Shown here piece by piece: positions 17,693-26,439 of a DNA stretch of 64,000 bases. The stretch's first letter is position 1, and the number at the start of each line of letters is the position of its first letter. Origin of the DNA: Candidatus Villigracilis propinquus (GTDB lineage: Bacteria > Chloroflexota > Anaerolineae > Anaerolineales > Villigracilaceae). The position numbers and the translations under genes are program-made. Below the pieces are notes generated by a model. That model ran no database searches, was not told the origin of the DNA, and saw only the letters and a program-made list of their open reading frames with translations. The stretch spans positions 116,318-180,317 of the forward strand of contig JADKDM010000015.1 in the NCBI GenBank assembly GCA_016714565.1, written 5' to 3'.

Positions 17693-18115
17693 ATGAATTG
17701 CCCCGAATGCGGCGCGCCTGAGACTTTATGTCAGATGCGCTTTGATGAATTCCTCGCTCTGGAATTTACAGACGCAGGCTATGGAGCCATCCATCACTTG
17801 ACCGTCACCGCGTACATGATCCAGCACTCCAGCAAGTTGACCCGCGAAGGCTGGCTGCACGAACGAGAGTTATTGAGAGAGTTTCTCGTGGAAAATAAGC
17901 CGCCTGCCTTCATCCGCAAGCAAAACAGAGACTTGGTGGACAGCGGCAAACGCACTTTCAAGATCAAATCACGGGACGGAAAGCCCGTCATCAACAAGAC
18001 CTCTTGGACGAAGACGATACTCAATGTCCGCACAGAGAATGCGGAAGTCTACTGCGCGGATGTGTCTGCGTGGGCACGGGCTGTGTTGGAAGATGCTGAG
18101 ACAATTAAGATATAA
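17693..18115 (+). CDS. DUF5946-like protein
   Basis: This 140-residue protein begins with a zinc-ribbon-like MNCPECGAPETLC. It continues with DEFLALEFTDAGYGAIHHLTVTAY and a C-terminal part ending WARAVLEDAETI, the pattern of the DUF5946 family. Function is unknown. The start follows the stop of the previous gene by 8 bp, so the pair is likely cotranscribed, with methionine synthase 78 bp downstream. Confidence 0.65.
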   Translation: MNCPECGAPETLCQMRFDEFLALEFTDAGYGAIHHLTVTAYMIQHSSKLTREGWLHERELLREFLVENKPPAFIRKQNRDLVDSGKRTFKIKSRDGKPVINKTSWTKTILNVRTENAEVYCADVSAWARAVLEDAETIKI

Positions 18116-18192
18116 ACCCAATCTTTTCAAAAGATCACTTTTATTCATATTCAACTGTGGTAAAACAAAACAACGAAGGAAAAAATAAATCA

Positions 18193-19257
18193 ATGACAAA
18201 TCGCAAATACACAAACCGCCGTTACCTTGACGCCCTCGAAAAGAAAGTCCTCGTCTTCGATGGCGCAATGGGAACCAGCCTGCAATTACAAAACCTGACA
18301 GCCGAACATTTTGGCGGCGAACAATACAATGGATGCAATGACTATCTCGTCATCTCGTATCCCGAAGCCGTGGAAAAAGTCCACCGCTCCTTCCTTGAGG
18401 TCGGTGTAGATGTTCTTGAAACAGACACCTTCCGCTCGAATCGCTTGACGATGCAAGAATACAAACTGCAAGATCGCATCCTTGAGATCAACATTGCTGC
18501 CGCGTCACTCGCGCGCAAACTCACGGATGAATATGCTGCCAAGACAGGTCAGCCGCGTTTTGTCGCTGGTTCAATGGGCCCCACAGGCAAACTTCCCTCC
18601 ACCACCGATCCCGAATTATCAAATATCGCCTATGACGAATTAATAGATATTTTCCGCGAACAAGCCGTTGGATTAATTCAAGGCGGCGTCGATCTTCTGC
18701 TCATCGAAACCTCGCAGGACATTCTCGAAGTCAAAGCCGCCATCACTGGCATTCACAATGCTTTCGCTGAGACTCAGCAATATTTGCCGATTCAGGCTCA
18801 GGTCACGTTGGATACGACCGGGCGTATGCTGCTCGGCACCGACATCAACGCATCCCTCACCATCCTCGAAGGCATGGGCATCGACGTCATCGGCCTCAAT
18901 TGTTCCACCGGCCCCGAACACATGCGCGAGCCGATCCGCTTCCTCGGAGAAAATTCCACGCTGCCTGTTTCGTGCATTCCAAATGCGGGCCTTCCATTGA
19001 ACGTGGATGGGCAGGCAGTTTATCCGCTGGAGCCTGAACCATTTGCGAATGACATGTATGAATTTGTGACGAAGCACAACATCTCGGTCGTGGGCGGATG
19101 CTGCGGCACGACGCCCGAACATCTTAAGCTGCTGATTCAAAAACTGGATGCTCATCCACATCCCAAGCAGACCATCGCTCCACTCTACGCCTCAGCTTGC
19201 CTCTGCCATGTCAGCGATTTCCATGCGACAGGAACCCGCCCCGACCTTGCTCGGTGA
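18193..19257 (+). CDS. metH: Methionine synthase MetH, homocysteine-binding part (frameshifted from the rest)
   Basis: The start is the ATG at 18193. Residues 1 to about 335 are the homocysteine methyltransferase barrel of cobalamin-dependent methionine synthase: FDGAMGTSLQ, ETDTFRSNR, and the zinc ligands GLNCSTGP and VGGCCGTTPEH. After about 19197 the reading frame leaves the family sequence and stops at 19257, while the next frame picks it up exactly. Removing one T from the TT at 19197-19198 gives a continuous linker YASA-ASAMSAISM. It should be read as one MetH of about 1,180 residues with 19208-21745. It lies under the SAM-I riboswitch. Confidence 0.85.
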   Translation: MTNRKYTNRRYLDALEKKVLVFDGAMGTSLQLQNLTAEHFGGEQYNGCNDYLVISYPEAVEKVHRSFLEVGVDVLETDTFRSNRLTMQEYKLQDRILEINIAAASLARKLTDEYAAKTGQPRFVAGSMGPTGKLPSTTDPELSNIAYDELIDIFREQAVGLIQGGVDLLLIETSQDILEVKAAITGIHNAFAETQQYLPIQAQVTLDTTGRMLLGTDINASLTILEGMGIDVIGLNCSTGPEHMREPIRFLGENSTLPVSCIPNAGLPLNVDGQAVYPLEPEPFANDMYEFVTKHNISVVGGCCGTTPEHLKLLIQKLDAHPHPKQTIAPLYASACLCHVSDFHATGTRPDLAR

Positions 19258-21745
19258 GCGCTGCAACGCGCAAGGCTCACGCAAATTCAAGCGTCTCCTG
19301 CTCGAAGAAGATTACGACGGCATTTTGCAGATCGCGCGTGATCAAGTCTCTGGCGGCGCACATGCCCTGGACATTTCCGTGGCTGTCACCGAACGCGCTG
19401 ATGAAGGCGAACAGATGCGCAAGGTCATCAAGAAATTGCAAATGGGCGTGGACGTCCCACTCGTCATCGACACCACCGAAGTGGACGTGCTTGAGATCGC
19501 ATTGCAAACCGCGCCCGGACGTTGCCTCATCAACTCCACACATCTTGAATCTGGCCGTGAAAAAGCCGATAAGATTTTTGGCCTTGCAAAGAAATACAAC
19601 GCCGCTGTTATCTGCCTCACCATTGACGAGAACGGCATGGCAAAGACTGCCCAGCGCAAGCTCGAAGTTGCGCAGCGCATTTACGACATCGCTGTCAACG
19701 ACCACGGACTCAAACCTGAAGATTTAGTCTTCGATGATCTCACTTTCACCCTTGCTACTGGCGATGTCGAATTTGTTGATTCCGCAAAAGAGACTATCGA
19801 AGGCATTCGTCTCATCAAACAAAATTTACCCGGCGTGATGACTTCGCTTGGCGTGAGCAATCTCTCGTTTGGATTCGCACCGCAAGCCCGCCCGCCGTTG
19901 AATTCTGTCATGTTGTATTACTGCGTGCAAGCTGGTTTGGATATGGCCATCGTCAACGCCGCGCACGTGATGCCATACGCCGAGATCGGCACCGAAGAAC
20001 GTAATCTTTGCGAAGATTTAATTTTCAACCGCCGCGAAGACGCTTTGCAACTCTTCATTCAACATTTTGAAACCGTCACCGTTTCAACCGAGTCCGTTGT
20101 TGCTGATCCCACCGCAGGTATGACCCCCGAACAACGCCTGCACTGGAAAATTTTGCACCGTCATAAGGATGGCGTCGAAGCGGATATTGACGAGATCATC
20201 AACCGCGAACCAACTGGCGGACGTTCTGCTCGTCATGAAATCGCAGTCCACACCCTTAACACCGTTCTCCTCCCCGCCATGAAAGAAGTGGGGGACAAAT
20301 TCGGCGCGGGTGAACTGATCCTGCCCTTCGTTTTGCAATCAGCTGAAACGATGAAAAAGACCGTTTCCCATCTTGAGAATTATCTCGAAAAAGTGGAAGG
20401 TGTCACCAAAGGGACTGTTGTCATCGCCACCGTTTATGGTGACGTGCATGATATCGGCAAGAACTTGGTCAAGACTATTCTTGCCAACAATGGCTACACC
20501 GTCATTGACCTCGGCAAGCAAGTCCCGGCTGAAACGATCATCACCGAAGCAGTTAAAGCCAATGCCACAGCGATTGGCTTGTCTGCTTTGCTGGTATCCA
20601 CTTCCAAGCAGATGCCGCTCATCGTCAACGAAATGCACCGCCGCGGACATAAGATTCCGATCCTCATCGGCGGCGCGGCTATCAACCGCCGCTTCGGTCG
20701 CCGCATTCTCTTTGCGGAAGATGGCAACGCTTATGAACCCGGCGTTTTCTATTGTAAGGATGCCTTCGAGGGACTCGACACAATGGACTCGTTGATCGAC
20801 CCCAACCGTAAACCAGCCATGCTCGAACAGCTCCGCAAAGATGCAGACATGGAAATGGGGCGCGCTTCGCAAGTTAAGGAAGCAGCGGTCAGTGGTCAGC
20901 GATCAGCGATCGTGCCTGCTCCGATTGCATTGCCCGCAAAACTTGGTCAGCGTGTTGTCAAAGATATGCCGCTTGAAATGGTTTTGAAACACCTCAATAT
21001 GAATGAACTCTACCGCCTTTCATGGGGTGCAAAAAACACCCACGGCAAGGAATGGGAAAAACTCAAAGCAGACTTCGACGCCCGCCTCGCCAGGATGACT
21101 AAGAATGCGCTCAAAGATGGCTGGCTCAAACCACAAGCTGTGTATGGGTATTTCCCGTGTCAGGCGGATGGTGACAGCCTTATCATTTACGACCCAGCAT
21201 CCATTCCATCCGCTTCTCCGCTTCCTAATCCGTTACCAAATCCGCTCCCCGAAATTACACGCTTCAACTTCCCGCGCCAGCCTTACGATGATCATCTCGC
21301 GCTTTCAGATTACTATGCCACCGTTGAGTCAGGTCAAATGGATGTGGTTGCGTTCCAAGTCGTTACCGTAGGTCTCGAAGCCACTGAAAAATTTGAGAAA
21401 ATGCAGGCCGCCAACGACTATACCGAAGCTTACTTCACACACGGCCTCGCCGTCCAAACTGCTGAAGCGACGGCGAATTATCTGCATGAGCATATCCGCC
21501 GCGAGTTGGGTTTGAGCGAAGATCAAGGCAAACGCTACTCGTGGGGCTACCCTGCCATTCCTGAACTCGAAGATCACTTTAAAGTCTTTCAGTTATTGCC
21601 GGGTGTGGAGGCGGAACTTGGCATGAGCCTTGCTACATCGGGGCAATTAATTCCCGAGCAGTCTACCGCTGCCATTATTGTTCACCATGCAAAGGCGAAG
21701 TATTATTCGGTGGGCGAAAGCCGTGTGGAACAGTTGATGAAGTAA
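19208..21745 (+). CDS. metH: Methionine synthase MetH, folate, cobalamin and activation domains
   Basis: This frame holds the rest of MetH: a pterin-binding domain (LLGERCNAQGSRKFK, DISVAVTERADEGEQM, STHLESGREKADK), the cobalamin cap and Rossmann domain with the base-off His motif DVHDIGKN near 20450, and the C-terminal activation domain (GYPAIPELEDH, GQLIPEQSTAAIIVHHAKA). The enzyme moves a methyl group from methyltetrahydrofolate via cobalamin to homocysteine. An ATG at 19208 could start a separate chain, but alignment across the junction favours one protein. A heptamer-type repeat (20888-20912) encodes a Gln/Ser-containing insert before the activation domain. Confidence 0.88.
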   Translation: MSAISMRQEPAPTLLGERCNAQGSRKFKRLLLEEDYDGILQIARDQVSGGAHALDISVAVTERADEGEQMRKVIKKLQMGVDVPLVIDTTEVDVLEIALQTAPGRCLINSTHLESGREKADKIFGLAKKYNAAVICLTIDENGMAKTAQRKLEVAQRIYDIAVNDHGLKPEDLVFDDLTFTLATGDVEFVDSAKETIEGIRLIKQNLPGVMTSLGVSNLSFGFAPQARPPLNSVMLYYCVQAGLDMAIVNAAHVMPYAEIGTEERNLCEDLIFNRREDALQLFIQHFETVTVSTESVVADPTAGMTPEQRLHWKILHRHKDGVEADIDEIINREPTGGRSARHEIAVHTLNTVLLPAMKEVGDKFGAGELILPFVLQSAETMKKTVSHLENYLEKVEGVTKGTVVIATVYGDVHDIGKNLVKTILANNGYTVIDLGKQVPAETIITEAVKANATAIGLSALLVSTSKQMPLIVNEMHRRGHKIPILIGGAAINRRFGRRILFAEDGNAYEPGVFYCKDAFEGLDTMDSLIDPNRKPAMLEQLRKDADMEMGRASQVKEAAVSGQRSAIVPAPIALPAKLGQRVVKDMPLEMVLKHLNMNELYRLSWGAKNTHGKEWEKLKADFDARLARMTKNALKDGWLKPQAVYGYFPCQADGDSLIIYDPASIPSASPLPNPLPNPLPEITRFNFPRQPYDDHLALSDYYATVESGQMDVVAFQVVTVGLEATEKFEKMQAANDYTEAYFTHGLAVQTAEATANYLHEHIRRELGLSEDQGKRYSWGYPAIPELEDHFKVFQLLPGVEAELGMSLATSGQLIPEQSTAAIIVHHAKAKYYSVGESRVEQLMK
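20888..20912. repeat. Degenerate heptamer repeat inside metH
   Basis: CAGTGGT-CAGCGAT-CAGCGAT repeats every seven bases and falls in the linker before the MetH activation domain. It belongs to the heptamer family also seen at 47290, 47626, 48503, 49323 and 55155. Confidence 0.55.
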
Positions 21746-21789
21746 AATCTTGTCCTGCCTGTAATTGTTTTAATTCAGTGAGGAATAGC

Positions 21790-22545
21790 ATGGATTATCC
21801 CGACAAGAAAGTAGTTGTTGTTCTGCCTGCGTATAATGCGGCAAAGACCCTTGAGCGGACCATTAATGAGATCCCTGAAGAGTATAGAAAGAATATCATT
21901 CTTGTGGATGATGCATCAAAGGATGATACGGTGGCTGTTGCAAAGCAAGCTGGCTTGATGGTGTTTCAGCACTCAAAAAACACCGGCTATGGCGGCAATC
22001 AAAAAACCTGTTATATGGAAGCGTTAAAGATCGGCGCGGATATTGTAGTAATGCTGCATCCAGACCATCAATACGACGCTGTGGTCATTCCTGATCTTGT
22101 CTGGCCGATCCTAAAAGGGAAGGCGGATGCTGTCTTTGGATCCCGTATGCTTGGTGGACATCCATTGGAAGGCGGGATGCCCTTTTGGAAATATTTTGCC
22201 AACGTGATTCTCACTGCCATCGCAAATATCAGCTTCCGACGGTATCTAACCGAGATCCATTCAGGGTTTCGAGCTTATTCGCGAAATTATCTTGAAACAG
22301 TGCGCCTGGAGGAAAATAGTAATGACTTTGTTTTTGATACGGAGATCATCGCGCAGGGGATGATGTGCGGGCTTACCTTTCGGGAAGTCCCCATCGATAC
22401 GCGCTACTTTCCCGAAGCATCCTCGATCAACTTCAGGCGCAGTGTCATATATGGGTTTGGAGTTCTTGGGGTTTTATTGAAGTTTCAACTTCATAAATCC
22501 GGTCTCGTTCGTTATCCTCAGTTCACAGCGCGTTCCAGCGCTTGA
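21790..22545 (+). CDS. Family 2 glycosyltransferase, dolichol-phosphate-mannose-synthase type
   Basis: The start is the ATG at 21790, preceded by GAGGAA, giving 251 residues. GT-A fold landmarks are VVVVLPAYNAAKTLERTI, ILVDDASKDDT, HSKNTGYGGNQKTCY and the metal-binding region VVMLHPDHQYD; HSGFRAYSR follows the catalytic region. It likely loads a sugar from a nucleotide donor onto a polyprenyl phosphate. It is the first gene of a run of membrane GT-C enzymes that would use such lipid-linked sugars, and its stop nearly abuts the next gene. Confidence 0.85.
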   Translation: MDYPDKKVVVVLPAYNAAKTLERTINEIPEEYRKNIILVDDASKDDTVAVAKQAGLMVFQHSKNTGYGGNQKTCYMEALKIGADIVVMLHPDHQYDAVVIPDLVWPILKGKADAVFGSRMLGGHPLEGGMPFWKYFANVILTAIANISFRRYLTEIHSGFRAYSRNYLETVRLEENSNDFVFDTEIIAQGMMCGLTFREVPIDTRYFPEASSINFRRSVIYGFGVLGVLLKFQLHKSGLVRYPQFTARSSA

Positions 22546-22553
22546 GGCGGGTT

Positions 22554-23414
22554 ATGAAATTAAATCGCTCCACTTTCATACTAGTCAGTCTGTTAATTCT
22601 TTTGTTTGCCGGACTGACCTTGGTTATCATGAAGCTGGTTCCTGCTGGTTTGGGAATTGACTGGCGTCTGACGTATCGTCCTGCGGCTGTGGCTTTGATG
22701 CAGGGGAAAAATCCATATGATGTGGAAGTATCTCCCGAGGCTCCGTTTTTCGCCGCCCCGTGGGGACTTCTGCCATTTCTGCCGCTTGCATTATTTCCCG
22801 TTGAAGTTGGCAGGGCAATGGTAATGCTGATCGGCATCATTGTATTTGCCTTCACTGCGTATCGTCTTGGCGCAACGCCATTTACGATGGCGTTATTTCT
22901 CCTTTCTCCGCCTGTTGTGCATACCATTCTCAATGCAAACATTGAGTGGCTTCCCATTCTGGGGTTTGCCCTGCCGCCGCCCATTGGATTATTCTTTATT
23001 ACCATAAAACCACAGACAGGGTTTGCGGTAGGAATTTTTTGGCTTTTTGATTCATGGCAGAAAGGGGGCATCCGCCTGGTGATCCGTAATTTTGCGCCGG
23101 TGACCATTGCCTATCTGATCTCTTTTGCTTTCTTTGGCCTTTGGCCGCTGGGTATGTTTGGAGTCATTAAATATGGCCAGGGTTTTAATAGCAGCCTTTG
23201 GCCTGTATCTATTCCTGTGGGGCTCGTATTACTTGTGACAGCCATTCAAAAACGAGACGCCAAATATGCCATGTCCGCCTCCCCCTGCCTTTCTCCTTAC
23301 GTACTCTTTCATGCGTGGAGCAGTGCTTTTATTGCCCTGATTAATAGTCCTTTGCAAATGGCGACTGCCGTGATCGGTCTTTGGATAGTAGTGGTTATCC
23401 GCTTTTTCTCATAA
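22554..23414 (+). CDS. Polytopic GT87/DUF2029-like membrane glycosyltransferase
   Basis: The start is the ATG at 22554, eight bases after the stop of the glycosyltransferase gene, giving 286 residues. The protein is hydrophobic with about eight or nine membrane segments. It has the GT-C-like opening DWRLTYRPAAVALMQGKNPY, whose aspartate lies in the first extracytoplasmic loop, as in GT87 mannosyltransferases. At 286 residues it is shorter than typical family members. It overlaps the upstream frame of the next gene, and the cluster suggests surface glycan or glycolipid assembly. Confidence 0.6.
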   Translation: MKLNRSTFILVSLLILLFAGLTLVIMKLVPAGLGIDWRLTYRPAAVALMQGKNPYDVEVSPEAPFFAAPWGLLPFLPLALFPVEVGRAMVMLIGIIVFAFTAYRLGATPFTMALFLLSPPVVHTILNANIEWLPILGFALPPPIGLFFITIKPQTGFAVGIFWLFDSWQKGGIRLVIRNFAPVTIAYLISFAFFGLWPLGMFGVIKYGQGFNSSLWPVSIPVGLVLLVTAIQKRDAKYAMSASPCLSPYVLFHAWSSAFIALINSPLQMATAVIGLWIVVVIRFFS

Positions 23415-23446
23415 GATTGTATTTGTATCAACCAGGTTTTTCTCGT

Positions 23447-24991
23447 ATGAAATCCGCAGTTCCTTCATCGCGCTTTTCCTTTATTTCGCTGCTGATCATT
23501 GCCTTGTTGATCGGCTGCTTTACGGTGGAAGCATATGGTGAAAGCTGGGACGAACCGGATATCTATCGCTACAGTGAATACTCGCTCAACGCCTATCAGT
23601 ACATCCTGCATCCTGCGGACCTGCCCTCCTTTGACACGAATTTGGATTTCTATGGCCCCGCCTATTTCATGCTGGCTGCCCTCCTAGCCCGCGGACTGAT
23701 GACCCTCATCCCAGCATGGACGATCGTAACAGCGTGGCACTTCGTCTACTTCCTCACTTTCCTCGCGGGCGCTATAGTTCTTTACAAATTATCCCAACGC
23801 TGGATGAGTGACTGGGCGGCGTTTGGCGTTGCGGTGATCTTCCTCACCCAACCCACACTTTGGGGCCATGCCTTCATCAACCCCAAAGACACGCCATTCA
23901 TGACCTTTTTCATGGCGGGGATCTACCTGGGGTTTCAAATGGCGGATGCAGAACCGCGCTCGTTCCGGCGGGCGGGCCTGATTCTCGCGGCAGGCATTGT
24001 CCTTGGCCTGACTATTTCCCTTCGCGTGTTGGGGCCGCTTGCCGGTCTCTTTGTTTTGATCTACGCCATCCGCAAAGATCGGCAACATGCGTTTTATTTC
24101 CTGTTGGTTTATATATTAATTGCAGGCGTTACTGCGTATCTAACCTGGCCTTTTCTTTGGGGTACCCCGCTTGCCAATTATCTGGAAAGCCTAAAGGTCA
24201 TGTCACAATTCCCCTTTGACGCGAAGGTCTTTTATTGGGGTGACCTCCATGAACCCGGACGAATTCCGCGCTCCTATTTTCCAACAATGTTATCTCTACA
24301 ATTAACGGAACCTTTGTTGATACTTTTTGCAGCAGGGTTGGGTGCAATGGTTTTCTCTTTCCGTCAAAAGGAAAAGGTCGAACCCATACTGCTCTTTGCC
24401 GGCTGGTTCATCCTGCCTGCGCTTGCAGTGATCTTGCTAAACAGCACGCTGTATGACAATGCCCGCCAGCTGTATTTCATTCTCCCGCCCATGTTCTATG
24501 TTGCCGGTTTCGGGTTGGACTTGATATTCAAGTACATCACCCGGCCTCAGCTTAAGATAGTGCTTCTCGTTTTTGCGATCCTGCCCGGGTTATATTCTTC
24601 GATGCGCCTTCATCCCTATGAATACGCCTACTACAACAGTTTCATCGGCGGCACGGACGGCGCTGTTAGCCAAATGGAAACGGATTACTGGGGCACCTCC
24701 TTTAAAGAGGCGATGGAATACATCAACCGCGTTGCGCCACAGCAGGCTCGCATCCTGATTCTTTCCGGCCCTGATGATGTCGCCAAGCGTTACACCCGCC
24801 CTGACTTGCAGGTCGTCACCGAGGAAAATGACCCCACCCCTCAGGAAAAATATGACTATGTATTGATCCTGACGCGGAAAAATCAGGGTGAGCAGCGATG
24901 CAAAAATTCAGAGACAGTTTACAGCGTAGAGAGAGGCGGGGCTGTCTTCACCTTTGTCAAAAAACTTGGCGTTGAAGGTTTTTGCAAATAA
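23447..24991 (+). CDS. GT-C (PMT/ArnT-like) membrane glycosyltransferase, paralogue A
   Basis: The start is the ATG at 23447 and the product is about 514 residues. About a dozen hydrophobic segments and the opening loop EAYGESWDEPDIYRYSEYS (acidic catalytic-type residues) are typical of GT39/83-like GT-C enzymes. FINPKDTPF and the C-terminal block HPYEYAYYNSFIGG are shared nearly unchanged with the gene at 26440, so the two are tandem paralogues. A soluble tail follows the last helix. Substrates are unknown. Confidence 0.75.
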   Translation: MKSAVPSSRFSFISLLIIALLIGCFTVEAYGESWDEPDIYRYSEYSLNAYQYILHPADLPSFDTNLDFYGPAYFMLAALLARGLMTLIPAWTIVTAWHFVYFLTFLAGAIVLYKLSQRWMSDWAAFGVAVIFLTQPTLWGHAFINPKDTPFMTFFMAGIYLGFQMADAEPRSFRRAGLILAAGIVLGLTISLRVLGPLAGLFVLIYAIRKDRQHAFYFLLVYILIAGVTAYLTWPFLWGTPLANYLESLKVMSQFPFDAKVFYWGDLHEPGRIPRSYFPTMLSLQLTEPLLILFAAGLGAMVFSFRQKEKVEPILLFAGWFILPALAVILLNSTLYDNARQLYFILPPMFYVAGFGLDLIFKYITRPQLKIVLLVFAILPGLYSSMRLHPYEYAYYNSFIGGTDGAVSQMETDYWGTSFKEAMEYINRVAPQQARILILSGPDDVAKRYTRPDLQVVTEENDPTPQEKYDYVLILTRKNQGEQRCKNSETVYSVERGGAVFTFVKKLGVEGFCK

Positions 24992-25021
24992 CTCTCCATA
25001 AAAAACTGGTAAGATACCCGT

Positions 25022-26392
25022 ATGAAAAAGCAGTTACGTTTCGCGTTCACATCCTGGCTTGTTATTACTTTTCTTGCCATTGCACAGCTTGTTGCCGTTT
25101 ACCTCCGCAATGGCATGGAAGGCATCAACCTGTTTATTCAGCAATGGCCGTTATCGAACCTGCCCATAACCCTTGCCGCCACAACATTGACATGGCTCTT
25201 GCTCGGCGCATTGTTTTACCTTCTCGCCAACGAAAAGATAAACGCGGGCAACTCCCTGCTTATGGCAGGTTTCTTCCTCGTCATGTTTGTCTATCTCAAC
25301 ATCCTGCGCGAGCGACTCCGCTATGGTGATTATCACTACTATCTCGAAGCCGCAACCGCCCTCGCCAACGGACAAACCCTCCCCGATACATACCTCTATC
25401 TTCCGCTCTGGGCGACCATCCTTCAATACATTGTCCCTCTCGGAGATCAGGGCGTTCTCGTCGTCTTGTGGACAGCCAACATCATCGCCCTCGGCACTTT
25501 CTACTTTCTACTTGTCCAAATCCTCGAACGCTACAATTTCTCCCATCCCTTCGCCGTTCTCACCACCATCCTCTTTCTCCTCGTCAACGCCCCACTCCAG
25601 CGGACATTAGGCTTCGTCCAGGTTAACCTCATGGTGTTGGACCTTGTCTTTCTCAGCATCCTCACCTATCCCAAAAACACGCTTCTCTCCGCGCTGACAC
25701 TTGCCATCGCTGTTCATCTAAAGACTTCTCCTGCCGTACTCGTGTTGGCTTTCCTACTTGAATTCAACTGGCGCTGGATGTTCTGGTTCGCTGTCAGCTT
25801 CCTTGTCATTGCTGTGATCCCCATTTTCGCCAACGGCATCTATCCCTACCTCGATTACCTGACCAACATCCGGATCTTGACTCAAATTCCAGATACGAAT
25901 TTCCACGACACTTCCTTTGACTCTTTCCTACGCTTCCTCAACCCGTTCTTCGGAATTCAGATCGCGCAGACCCGTCTCATGGCATTGTTGGCGAAAGTGC
26001 TTTTGCTTGGCGCGGCACTTTTTACGATGGCAAAAAATATTCAAGCCCAATCCTTCTCCAAAGAGAATAGGATGTTGAACGCCATCCCGCCGCTCTTCAT
26101 TGTGATGACCCTCGCCTCTCCCATCGTGTGGGATCATCACGGCATGTTCACCACGTTGGCGTTCCTGCTCATGCTGAAACGAATCGAAACTCCGAACGCG
26201 TGGCTCCTGTTTATCTTTGCCTACATCCTCGAATTCGTTCTGCCCTCCTTTGACTTCTTCCCCTGGTCATATGGTCGCCTCATCGCGCCGATGATCGTGC
26301 TTGGTCTCATGTGGTTCACTGCCAAAAACGAGTCTTCCACTTTCTTTACCAAAGCCAATCGCTGGCAGGCAGAATCGCTCAGTCGGCTTTAG
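25022..26392 (+). CDS. GT87-like (DUF2029) membrane glycosyltransferase
   Basis: This 456-residue polytopic protein has about eleven hydrophobic segments. An early aspartate-containing loop (RYGDYHYYLEAATALANGQ) and the later SPIVWDHHGMF motif resemble GT87-type polyprenyl-phosphate mannosyltransferases. It lies between the two paralogous GT-C genes with 30 bp and 47 bp gaps, so the run of five genes from 21790 to 28233 is likely one operon. Acceptor and donor cannot be read from sequence. Confidence 0.7.
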   Translation: MKKQLRFAFTSWLVITFLAIAQLVAVYLRNGMEGINLFIQQWPLSNLPITLAATTLTWLLLGALFYLLANEKINAGNSLLMAGFFLVMFVYLNILRERLRYGDYHYYLEAATALANGQTLPDTYLYLPLWATILQYIVPLGDQGVLVVLWTANIIALGTFYFLLVQILERYNFSHPFAVLTTILFLLVNAPLQRTLGFVQVNLMVLDLVFLSILTYPKNTLLSALTLAIAVHLKTSPAVLVLAFLLEFNWRWMFWFAVSFLVIAVIPIFANGIYPYLDYLTNIRILTQIPDTNFHDTSFDSFLRFLNPFFGIQIAQTRLMALLAKVLLLGAALFTMAKNIQAQSFSKENRMLNAIPPLFIVMTLASPIVWDHHGMFTTLAFLLMLKRIETPNAWLLFIFAYILEFVLPSFDFFPWSYGRLIAPMIVLGLMWFTAKNESSTFFTKANRWQAESLSRL

Positions 26393-26403
26393 CCGCCTTC
26401 GTA

Positions 26404-26432
26404 AATGTAGCATGGTGGTTCACCACCATGCG
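26404..26432. repeat. GTAGC-type palindromic repeat
   Basis: GTAGC is followed by the palindrome ATGGTGGTTCACCACCAT and GCGGG, in the short gap between two glycosyltransferase genes. It shares its frame, not its inner arm, with the repeats at 8508-8557 and 59066. Confidence 0.5.
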
Positions 26433-26439
26433 GGCCAAT

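Noticed and set aside
18157..19257. MetH as a natural two-gene enzyme
   Set aside because: The two frames overlap by about 50 bases, and one extra T restores a continuous linker; no independent ribosome binding site was seen before the second part.
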